Shown here: positions 1 through 6,846 of the stretch, piece by piece
How positions within the stretch are numbered: position 1 is the stretch's first letter
Layout of the letters: each line of letters opens with the position of its first letter
NCBI GenBank assembly: GCA_003152145.1
Contig: PLZL01000202.1
Location: forward strand, 249 to 9,834
Length of the DNA stretch: 9,586 nucleotides
Direction of reading: 5' to 3'
Source: Limisphaerales bacterium
GTDB lineage: Bacteria > Verrucomicrobiota > Verrucomicrobiae > Limisphaerales > UBA11358
The notes under the pieces: model-generated
Seen by the model: the letters and a program-made list of their open reading frames with translations, nothing else
Databases searched by the model: none
What the model was told of the DNA's origin: nothing
Made by a program: the position numbers and the translations under genes

Positions 1-3000
1 GCCTGCAGCCAGTCGGTGACCGGCAGCCAGTTCGAGAGATTAGTGGAGGAGCTGACCTGATACAACCGGTTGGTGACAACCGTCCACTGAAATTGAACGA
101 GGTTGTTGCTCTGGATGGTTTCGCTCGTGAAATAAAACCGCGAGGCGGCGTTCGTCGGGTCTGTGCCGGCGATAAACTCGGCGTAATCCGACATGCCGTC
201 GCCGTCCGTGTCGGTCAATTGCGTGCGATTGGTCGTGACGGCTCCGAAGTAATAAAATTCCGCCGCGTCGGGAATGCCGTTGCTGTTCCCGTCGAAAAAT
301 GTGTAATCGCCGGCGAAATCCACCGTGCCGTCAACGCTCAAGGTGTTCGTCTGGCCGGGTGGAGTCTGATAAAATGGCACGTCACCGAATTTGACGACGT
401 AATCGTCGGGAGGCAAATTGCTGATGGTGACCGATGGGGCAAAACCGGATTGAACCGGAACGAGGCCGATGGGCGAAAGCGAAAACAATGACCAGCTTCC
501 CTGCCCCAGATTTTTGGTGATGCTGACGTTTCCGCCTGCCACGACGCCGGTAATGCTGATGTCGTCAATCGTCCAGCCATTGACCGTATTGCCGAACTCA
601 ACGCCCTCGTAATAGAACACCACTTGGATGGTCTGGCCAACCCACGGGGTCAAATCCACCGTCTCTGGATCCCAGATGTCGAACGCGCCGGTCAAATCCC
701 CATCCTGCGGCATCGTCAGGCTGCCGGGCGGCGTGCTGCTGTTGGTGCAGACATACACCACGCCGTCCTCGTAAATCCCAGTGAAATCGCAGGCTTCATA
801 GAAGGTCAGCGTCGCGGATTTGAGACCGGTCAGATCAATAACCGGACTATACAGATAACTGCTGGCAAGAAAGAAATTCTGGCTGCCGTTGAGATCGCTG
901 CCCCACGCGTTGGTCCCGGAATAGGCATTGGTCACAATCCCGTTGCTAGGAGTGCCCAAAGTCCAGTTGATGTCGGAGCCATAGACCGGATCGGGGACCA
1001 CCGTCCAGCCCGGCGCGCCGCTTTCCAGATTGTCGAACCACGGCGGCGTTGGCGCCTTGAGCGTTGTGAACTTGTAATAATTTCCGTAGTTATCATCCAC
1101 CGTTGTGTTGCCTGCCTGATCACGGCTGACGACCTGATAATCATAAACGCGGTTCGCCAGCAACCCGCTGATGGTGACGGAATGATTCGTGACCAGCGCG
1201 CCGGCATAAACCGAGTTGATCGGCGGTTGATTCAGGTTGCCATATTGAACCGCCGAATCCGCCGGCTTCGAGGTCTGCCAGGTCACCCGGGCGTTGTAGT
1301 AATCGGTGGTGGCCGCGACGTCCGCAATGCCCGGCGGAATCGTGTCAATGCTGGCGGTTGCGGTCACGTTGCTGTTGTTCGACGAATCAAAATAGGTTGC
1401 CGTGATGGTGTCGCCGTTTATGACCGGCAACTGGTTGGCGCCCGTGTTTGCATTGACCAGCGTGAGCGTTCCCCGGAACAGCCCGGGATGCGTGGTCTCC
1501 AACAAAGTGGCGGTCACCTGATGGCCGGGTTGCGAAGAGGCGACGAAGCTGACCTGCGTCTGGCCCGCGCCCACCAAATCCGAATCGCCGACCTCCACGG
1601 TCACCACGTCGTTGGTCGTATAAATCGTGTTGTCGAGAAAAACCACCCCGGCTCCGTTCGCGCCCGGCGCGAGGAAGGCGATGATGTTCCGCAGCAGCGA
1701 CACCGCGTTGTTTGGCGCGGTTCCGTTGGTCGGCACCGCGTCGAACGGGAACGAAAAGAAAACGACGCGCCCCGGACTGTCCACGCCGATGTTGGGATAG
1801 CTCATGCCGCACGGCCTGCCGGACACCGACTCGAACGTGACGGCCGTGGCATCGGACGACGGCGTGAACGTGTCGGAAAAATCCGGGCCAAAAATGTTGC
1901 CAAAGTCGCCCAAGTCACCCAAACCAAGATCAGCACTGGGATAATTGCTGTAATCCAGCGTCGCATACATGTCGCTGGCGACGGACGCCGGCGCGCCAAA
2001 AATGGCTGGCACGCCAAAATCCTCGTCGCAATCCGAGCACACTCCGAGCAAACTCGAATTCGCCTTGAATCCGGCCACCTGCAGCACATTTCGCCGGAAC
2101 GGCGCGTCCCCCAGTTGCGAGAGGACTCCCATCGAAGCCATGAAGAACGAGCCGCCGCCGTTCAGGTAGGACTGAATCATGTATTGTTGCGGCGGATTTA
2201 CCGTGTTGTTGGTGGCGGTCGGATCGGGCAAGCCATCTTCGTCCACGCCGTAGTTCACCGCGTCATCCGTCAGCCGCCAGATGACCACCGGATACGGCGT
2301 CAAGTCCGCCAGTTGCGGATAGCCGCGCGCGTTCACCTTCCAAAATCCGTAGCTGACGCCCGCCGAGGCGAACACGTTGGTATAGACGCTGTCGGGAATC
2401 ACCGTCGCCCCGTTCACTTCCTCCGCCGCAGTGTCGTAAGCGTCCACCAGCAGCACCGTTGGCGTGGCCACGCCGATGAAGATGAAATACACGCCGGATT
2501 TGTCGTCCGTGGCCAGGTTGCCCGCGGCGTCGGTGGCAACAACCAGAAAATAATAAGTCTTGCCGGGAATGAGTCCGGACAGTTTCACCGTGTGGCTGGT
2601 GACAAGCGACAGATTGGTGGCGCCGAGATTCAAATTGGAACTGTTCGTGCCGTAACGGACGATGGAAGTCGCCGGCTCGCTCGTCTGCCAGGTGATGGTG
2701 AGCACGCCGACATCGGTGAAAGACGACACGGAACTGATTGCCGGCGGAACCAGGTCAGCCACGGCGGTCGCGACCCGCATTGTTCCGGCTGAATCAAAAT
2801 AATCCGCCTCCAGATTGTCGCCATTGGCAATCTGTATTTGCACCGCGCCGGCGACGCCAGTGACCGTGGCGACCGCGCCGGTGAAAGCGCCGTAATTTCC
2901 CAACGCATCAAGCAAACCGGTCGTTCCCGTGTGTGTGGTGAGATTCGTCACCAGCACGCTCACGGAATTGCTGGTGGCGCGCGCGGCGTCGAATACTTCG

Positions 3001-5189
3001 ATTTGCATCGTGCCCGGCGCGGTGTAGTTCGGCCGGTCCAGCAAGATGAATCCCGCGCCCGGCCGCACGAAGTCGCCGGATGAAACCAGCGCGAAATCCT
3101 GGTCAATCGCGGGCGTGTTGGAAACCGCATCCTGAACGATTTTGCTGGCGCGCACGCGAATCAAATAATCGCCCGGCGCGGGTTGGGCCAGATGAACTCC
3201 CTCGACGTTGTTGAGCTTGTCCGGCGTCGGCGCATTCGGCGCCGATTCGCCCGCGCCGAATTGGTTGCCGCGATACAGCGTTCCGTCCGGCGCGACCACT
3301 TCCAAATCCAGGTCGTTCACCAACGCCGGAATCGCGCCTGGAAATCCCGGCACGTCCGTGTAGGCCAGCGTGATTTTCAGCGGCTGGTCCGCGCCCTGCA
3401 CGAAAACGTGCTGCGAATAAACCTGGCTGTTCGTCAGCAACACCGTTTGGTCGAGATATTGATAGAAGCGCGGGGCGGAATTGACGTTGGTGACGACGAT
3501 GTTTTCCAGATTGATGCGGCCCCAGCCTTCGTCGTTGTTGGGAACCGGGCCGGGCCCGCCGTTGGCTTCGTTCAGTTCATCAGCCGAATTGATCAAGGCC
3601 GCCTTCACCAGCGCCGGTGACGGCATCGCGTCGGCGTGCGTGCTTCTGTAAAATTGCGAGAACACCGCCGCCGCGCCCGCCGCGTGCGGACCGGACATGC
3701 TCGTGCCGCCCATATAGACGTAGTAATCGTCAATCACTGTCCAAGCGACGCCGGTTTCGTCCGCGATGGTTGAGGCCGCCGAGGCGATCCAGCTTCCGGG
3801 TGCAACCAGGTCCGGCTTGATGCGTCCGTCCGCGCACGGCCCGCGACTGGAGAAATCGCACATCGTGTCCGGGCCGTCCGCGTAAAGCCCGTAAGTCGCC
3901 GCCAGTGTGCCCGGAACATTTTCCGACGCGCCGGTGGCAATCACATTTTTTGCCGCGGCCGGACTGCCAATGCTTCCCGATTGCGGCCCGGCGTTGCCGG
4001 CGGAAAATTCCTCGATGTAAGGCTGATCACCGGCCGTGCCCGCGTCCGCGTCGCGCACCAGTTCATCGAACTGGGCGCAGTCCGTGTCGTAATCGCCCTG
4101 CACGTCGTTGCCCCAACTGTTCGAGCCAATTTTCGCGCCATGCCGCACCGCATCGTGCGTCAGCGTTTCGTCGTTGGTAAAATTGAGTTCGTTGGCGTTG
4201 TCGTCAAAGATGCGCTGGATAAACAGGCTCGCGCCGGACGCGACGCCGAGTCCGTAAAATTGTCCTGTGTCCGGGTCGGTCTCGCCCGTCGCCGCATTTC
4301 CCGCGACGATGCCCGCGCAATGCGTGCCGTGGCCGTAGCCATCCGAGGCGTCAACCACATTGGTGGTGTAATACATGAGTCCCGTCACGCGCCCGCGCAG
4401 GTCCGGGTGCATCGTGTTGGTGTCGCCGGTATCCAGCCCGGTGTCCGCCACACACACGACCACGTTTGAGCCATTGAACCCCAGTTGCTGCGTCACCGTC
4501 GGCGTGGCGATATTGCCGTCATCGCCGCCGACAAGCTTCGACGCGGCTTCATCCACGAGTTTGTGTTTCGGTGCATTTTCAATCCACAACACCGCGCCGG
4601 ACTGCGCGAGTGCGTCCAATTGGCTCGGCGGCAATTCGCCGCGCAGAAATATACCCTGCCGCAAATGGCTTTCGGATTGGACCACCGCGAGCCGCGCGCG
4701 CGCGCCGGCGATTTCCGCTGCCGTGGCCGATGGCGAAAGCAAAAGGGTCACCGCCACAACCGGATTGGTCTTCGCCGCCCCGCGCATCATCGCCGCCAGC
4801 CGCGGATGAATTTTGTAATCCGCCGCATAAGGCCCGACCCAGCGGATGGAAGCGAGACCCCGGACAGCCTCCGGCGAAACGTTGTTGAACCGGGCGATGA
4901 ACGTGTCGTCCGGCACATACTTGACGAGTTCGACACCCATCGCCTGCAACGCCGCGCGGTCAGCCGATTGTATTTGATTTTCAAATTGGATCAGGTAAAG
5001 GCCGGAAGCCAGCGTTTGGGCCTGCGCCCGGACCTGCGCGGCGGCGGCAATGGTGGCGGCGGCGCTGCCGCCGGCGGGTGCGGTGGTGATGATTCCAGTG
5101 CGCAGCCGGATTTGTTTGGTCTGGCTGCGGGCGGTGAAATTAAGAAGGAGCAGCCCCGCGGCAAGCAGGATGCAGAACGTTCGCGGCAT
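1..5189 (-). CDS. Secreted multidomain subtilisin-like (S8, KP-43-like) serine protease, C-terminus cut by window edge
   Basis: The minus-strand frame from the ATG at 5189-5187 stays open for 1729 codons to the window edge. Residues 1-22 form a signal peptide (MPRT, then a Leu-rich core, possible cleavage near ARS|Q). About 45-115 resembles a subtilisin-type prodomain. The S8 catalytic domain (about 225-560) shows Asp249 (VADTGLD), His287 (GHGTHCAG), oxyanion Asn399 (SAGNAGP), FSSRGP and Ser497 (GGTSMSGPHAAG), so it should be active. About 565-703 is a KP-43-type beta-barrel with NDLDL at 625-629. Next come beta/FN3-like module A (714-903), a Rossmann-like region resembling class I amidotransferase folds without a visible nucleophile Cys (908-1173), module B (1179-1376), a jellyroll/MAM-like domain starting WFDNLESG (1383-1550), two calcium loops (DGNSNGIPDAAEF at 1633, DTDGDGMSDYAEF at 1660) and the start of a C-terminal module (YQVSSSTNLSNW). 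It likely degrades extracellular protein; its substrate is unknown. No Shine-Dalgarno is visible. It is divergent from the propeller gene. The S8 assignment is firm; boundaries of the accessory domains are approximate. Confidence 0.93.
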   Translation of the reverse strand, partial: MPRTFCILLAAGLLLLNFTARSQTKQIRLRTGIITTAPAGGSAAATIAAAAQVRAQAQTLASGLYLIQFENQIQSADRAALQAMGVELVKYVPDDTFIARFNNVSPEAVRGLASIRWVGPYAADYKIHPRLAAMMRGAAKTNPVVAVTLLLSPSATAAEIAGARARLAVVQSESHLRQGIFLRGELPPSQLDALAQSGAVLWIENAPKHKLVDEAASKLVGGDDGNIATPTVTQQLGFNGSNVVVCVADTGLDTGDTNTMHPDLRGRVTGLMYYTTNVVDASDGYGHGTHCAGIVAGNAATGETDPDTGQFYGLGVASGASLFIQRIFDDNANELNFTNDETLTHDAVRHGAKIGSNSWGNDVQGDYDTDCAQFDELVRDADAGTAGDQPYIEEFSAGNAGPQSGSIGSPAAAKNVIATGASENVPGTLAATYGLYADGPDTMCDFSSRGPCADGRIKPDLVAPGSWIASAASTIADETGVAWTVIDDYYVYMGGTSMSGPHAAGAAAVFSQFYRSTHADAMPSPALVKAALINSADELNEANGGPGPVPNNDEGWGRINLENIVVTNVNSAPRFYQYLDQTVLLTNSQVYSQHVFVQGADQPLKITLAYTDVPGFPGAIPALVNDLDLEVVAPDGTLYRGNQFGAGESAPNAPTPDKLNNVEGVHLAQPAPGDYLIRVRASKIVQDAVSNTPAIDQDFALVSSGDFVRPGAGFILLDRPNYTAPGTMQIEVFDAARATSNSVSVLVTNLTTHTGTTGLLDALGNYGAFTGAVATVTGVAGAVQIQIANGDNLEADYFDSAGTMRVATAVADLVPPAISSVSSFTDVGVLTITWQTSEPATSIVRYGTNSSNLNLGATNLSLVTSHTVKLSGLIPGKTYYFLVVATDAAGNLATDDKSGVYFIFIGVATPTVLLVDAYDTAAEEVNGATVIPDSVYTNVFASAGVSYGFWKVNARGYPQLADLTPYPVVIWRLTDDAVNYGVDEDGLPDPTATNNTVNPPQQYMIQSYLNGGGSFFMASMGVLSQLGDAPFRRNVLQVAGFKANSSLLGVCSDCDEDFGVPAIFGAPASVASDMYATLDYSNYPSADLGLGDLGDFGNIFGPDFSDTFTPSSDATAVTFESVSGRPCGMSYPNIGVDSPGRVVFFSFPFDAVPTNGTAPNNAVSLLRNIIAFLAPGANGAGVVFLDNTIYTTNDVVTVEVGDSDLVGAGQTQVSFVASSQPGHQVTATLLETTHPGLFRGTLTLVNANTGANQLPVINGDTITATYFDSSNNSNVTATASIDTIPPGIADVAATTDYYNARVTWQTSKPADSAVQYGNLNQPPINSVYAGALVTNHSVTISGLLANRVYDYQVVSRDQAGNTTVDDNYGNYYKFTTLKAPTPPWFDNLESGAPGWTVVPDPVYGSDINWTLGTPSNGIVTNAYSGTNAWGSDLNGSQNFFLASSYLYSPVIDLTGLKSATLTFYEACDFTGIYEDGVVYVCTNSSTPPGSLTMPQDGDLTGAFDIWDPETVDLTPWVGQTIQVVFYYEGVEFGNTVNGWTIDDISITGVVAGGNVSITKNLGQGSWSLFSLSPIGLVPVQSGFAPSVTISNLPPDDYVVKFGDVPFYQTPPGQTNTLSVDGTVDFAGDYTFFDGNSNGIPDAAEFYYFGAVTTNRTQLTDTDGDGMSDYAEFIAGTDPTNAASRFYFTSETIQSNNLVQFQWTVVTNRLYQVSSSTNLSNWLPVTDWLQ
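1062..1655 (-). repeat. Protease module B: beta-sandwich plus FN3-like unit (copy 2 of 2)
   Basis: Residues 1179-1376 of the protease. Its markers parallel module A: GVVFLDNTIYTTND, NGDTITATYFDS, VTATASIDTIPP, VTWQTSKPADSAVQYG, NHSVTISGL and SRDQAGNTTVDD. It also contains LLETTHPGLFRGTLTL, a pattern typical of beta-sandwich repeats in bacterial extracellular proteins. It lies directly after the Rossmann-like region, so modules A and B bracket that region. Confidence 0.65.
2481..3050 (-). repeat. Protease module A: beta-sandwich plus FN3-like unit (copy 1 of 2)
   Basis: Residues 714-903 of the protease. It begins GFILLDRPNYT, contains NGDNLEADYFDS and VATAVADLVPP, and continues into an FN3-like part with ITWQTSEPATSIVRYG, SHTVKLSGL and ATDAAGNLATDD. 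The same markers recur in the same order in module B (1062-1655), so the two are homologous copies of one roughly 190-residue unit. Divergence is high enough that the duplication is old. Such units are usually spacers or binding domains in secreted proteins; the exact role here is unknown. Confidence 0.65.
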
Positions 5190-5401
5190 ACAACGAGGCT
5201 TCACTGAATGAAGATACTCTGCCTTGCACCTTCGGGCAAGCTGGCAGCGCCCAATGATTCAGGGAAAGTGATTCAATGCTTTACCCACGGTTTTACTTGT
5301 CCAAAAGCCCGAATCCGGCTTGACCGGCTGGCGTGTTTGTGATGAACTATTACTGCGGCAAAAAAAATGCCGGGTCGCATTCAGCCGCATTTATCAAAAT
5401 C
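5190..5401. promoter_or_regulatory. Divergent intergenic region between protease and propeller genes
   Basis: These 212 nt must hold the promoters for both divergent secreted-protein genes, measured from the ATG starts chosen here. A TTGACC hexamer at 5320-5325 could be a -35 box for the propeller gene, but I see no convincing -10 at standard spacing. A small hairpin (CTTGC at 5223-5227 with GCAAG at 5236-5240, GC-rich loop) lies in the protease leader. TGATTCA occurs twice, at 5255-5261 and 5269-5275, spaced 14 bp, and could be an operator half-site pair or chance. None of these sites is firm. Confidence 0.3.
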
Positions 5402-6760
5402 ATGAAAACCAAACGCAACCTGATTCAAATCTGGCTGTTGTGTGCGGCGATGCTGCAATCGTTCACCAGCGGCGCGCAACCCGTGACGAAGATTGCCGGC
5501 GGAAGTGCCCACAGCCTGTTTCTTAAGAGCGACGGCAGCCTGTGGGCCATGGGGGCCAACGGCGAAGGCGAGTTGGGCGACGGCACGAACAACGACACGA
5601 ACCTTCCCAAACAGATTGTGACCAGCAATGTCACGGCCATTGCCGCAGGACATGCCCACAGCCTGTTCCTCCAGAGCGATGGCAGTTTGTGGGCCATGGG
5701 CTACAACGGCGAAGGCGAGTTGGGCGACGGCACAACCAACTGGATCATCAATCATCCCGAACAGGTTGTGGTTAGCAACGTCATGGCCATTGCCGCAGGA
5801 AGCTTCCACAGCTTGTTTCTCAGAAGAGACGGTAGTTTATGGGGCATGGGCTACAACAATAATGGCCAGTTGGGTGACTGCACTTACAACAGCACAAACT
5901 TTCCCGAGCAGATTATAGCCAGCAACATTACAGCGGTTGCCGCAGGGCTCTGGCACACCCTGTTCCTGACGAGAGACAGCAGTCTCTGGGCTATGGGTTA
6001 TAACTATGATGGCGAGTTAGGCGACGGCACTTTCGGCACTTACAACCCTATAGTCCCGTATCGTGGAACTAACCAACCCGAGCAGATTGTAGCCAGCAAT
6101 GTTACGGCGATTGCCGCAGGAAGCTACCACAGCCTGTTCCTCAAGAGCGACGGCAGTTTGTGGGCCATGGGCTACAACGGCGGGGGCGAGTTGGGCGACG
6201 GCAGTTACAGCAACGCCGACCTTCCTGAGCAGATTGTGGCCAGCAATGTCACGGCGATTGCCGCAGGAGAATTCCACAGTCTGTTTCTCACGCGCGACGG
6301 CAGCCTGTGGGCTATGGGTGACAACGGGTTTGGCCAGTTGGGCGACGGCACTTACAACAGCACCAACCGGCCCGAGCAGATCGTGGCTAGCAACGTCACG
6401 GCCATTGCCGCAGGAGAAGTCCACAGTCTATTTCTCAAGAGCGACGGCAGCCTATGGGCCATGGGCGACAACGGGAGTGGCCAGTTGGGCGACGGCACAA
6501 CCAACTGGATCATCAACCATCCCGAGCAGGTTGTGCCATCGAATCGAATCTCTGTCCAGCTTTTTAGCAATGGCAGTGTGTATTTGTCTTTCGAGGGTCT
6601 GGCCGGCACAAATTACGCGCTGGAAAGCACGTTCAACCTAACACCGGCCAATTGGATACCGCAGGTCACGAATCCTGCCGGTCCGAAAGGGGTGCTGGTG
6701 TTCACGAACACGCCGGTCGCGGGCACGAACAATTTCTGGCGCATCCGCTCCGTGCCTTGA
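5402..6760 (+). CDS. Secreted seven-repeat RCC1-type beta-propeller protein
   Basis: A 452-residue protein from the ATG at 5402. This start gives a good signal peptide (MKTKRNLIQIWLLCAAMLQ, likely cleavage after TSGA before QP). The frame also extends upstream to a GTG at 5333 and an ATG at 5342, but that would put 20-23 polar residues before the signal peptide. After the leader come seven tandem RCC1 repeats (5483-6544), each with the core VTAIAAGxxHSLFLxxDGSLWAMGxNxxGxLGDGT. Seven is the number of blades in a closed RCC1 propeller, so the domain looks complete. The last 69 or so residues form a separate beta-type tail (GTNYALESTFNLTPANW ... FWRIRSVP) similar to the end of the divergent protease. 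RCC1 folds act as protein-interaction or inhibitor scaffolds; in secreted bacterial proteins the ligand is generally unknown, and no catalytic role is claimed. The gene converges on the TPR gene across an inverted repeat. Confidence 0.88.
   Translation: MKTKRNLIQIWLLCAAMLQSFTSGAQPVTKIAGGSAHSLFLKSDGSLWAMGANGEGELGDGTNNDTNLPKQIVTSNVTAIAAGHAHSLFLQSDGSLWAMGYNGEGELGDGTTNWIINHPEQVVVSNVMAIAAGSFHSLFLRRDGSLWGMGYNNNGQLGDCTYNSTNFPEQIIASNITAVAAGLWHTLFLTRDSSLWAMGYNYDGELGDGTFGTYNPIVPYRGTNQPEQIVASNVTAIAAGSYHSLFLKSDGSLWAMGYNGGGELGDGSYSNADLPEQIVASNVTAIAAGEFHSLFLTRDGSLWAMGDNGFGQLGDGTYNSTNRPEQIVASNVTAIAAGEVHSLFLKSDGSLWAMGDNGSGQLGDGTTNWIINHPEQVVPSNRISVQLFSNGSVYLSFEGLAGTNYALESTFNLTPANWIPQVTNPAGPKGVLVFTNTPVAGTNNFWRIRSVP
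5483..6544 (+). repeat. Seven tandem RCC1 repeats (propeller blades)
   Basis: Repeat spans: 5483-5629 (49 aa), 5630-5779 (50), 5780-5926 (49), 5927-6100 (58), 6101-6247 (49), 6248-6394 (49), 6395-6544 (50). Repeat 4 is longer by about nine residues, inserted after LGDGTFGTYN. Repeat 3 has LGDC where the others have LGDG. Nucleotide similarity between blades is high: 5718-5770 in repeat 2 and 6483-6535 in repeat 7 differ at only 2 of 53 positions, and repeats 3 and 6 share the TYNSTN variant. This points to recent duplication or conversion between blades. Confidence 0.92.
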
Positions 6761-6763
6761 AAA

Positions 6764-6846
6764 GATTTACGATTTACGATACACGATTTACGCGCCGGTT
6801 GGATTGTCGGAGAGATTCGTAAATCGTAAATCGTAAATCGTGAATC
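6764..6846. repeat. Inverted repeat of ATTTACG heptamers; probable bidirectional terminator
   Basis: The left arm (6764-6792) is a G followed by four 7-nt units of ATTTACG type (third unit ATACACG). The right arm (6818-6846) is its reverse complement with 3 mismatches in 29. The spacer is 25 nt (6793-6817). The element starts 4 nt after the propeller stop codon and its right arm overlaps the TPR stop codon by 2 nt, so it sits exactly between convergent genes and could fold in either transcript. It is AT-rich and lacks the GC stem and U-run of a classic intrinsic terminator, so termination is inferred from its position. Confidence 0.8.

Noticed and set aside
624..2792. A 722-codon plus-strand open frame
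   Set aside because: It lies wholly antisense to the protease frame, which has clear domains. Its translation is rich in Arg, His, Val and Ile with no recognisable motif, as expected for the complement of a GC-rich gene.
4690..4712. GC-alternating run as a structural DNA element
   Set aside because: It is explained by Ala/Arg codons (AGARARL) of the protease.
3183..5207. Several plus-strand frames of 60-240 codons over the S8 domain
   Set aside because: All are antisense to the catalytic domain and its D/H/N/S motifs; their products are low-complexity Arg/Pro/Ala-rich.
5333..5401. GTG at 5333 or ATG at 5342 as the propeller start
   Set aside because: Either would place 20-23 polar residues ahead of a normal signal peptide that begins at the ATG at 5402.
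6764..6846. Short CRISPR-like array
   Set aside because: The units are 7 nt, contiguous and without spacers, and occur as an inverted pair.
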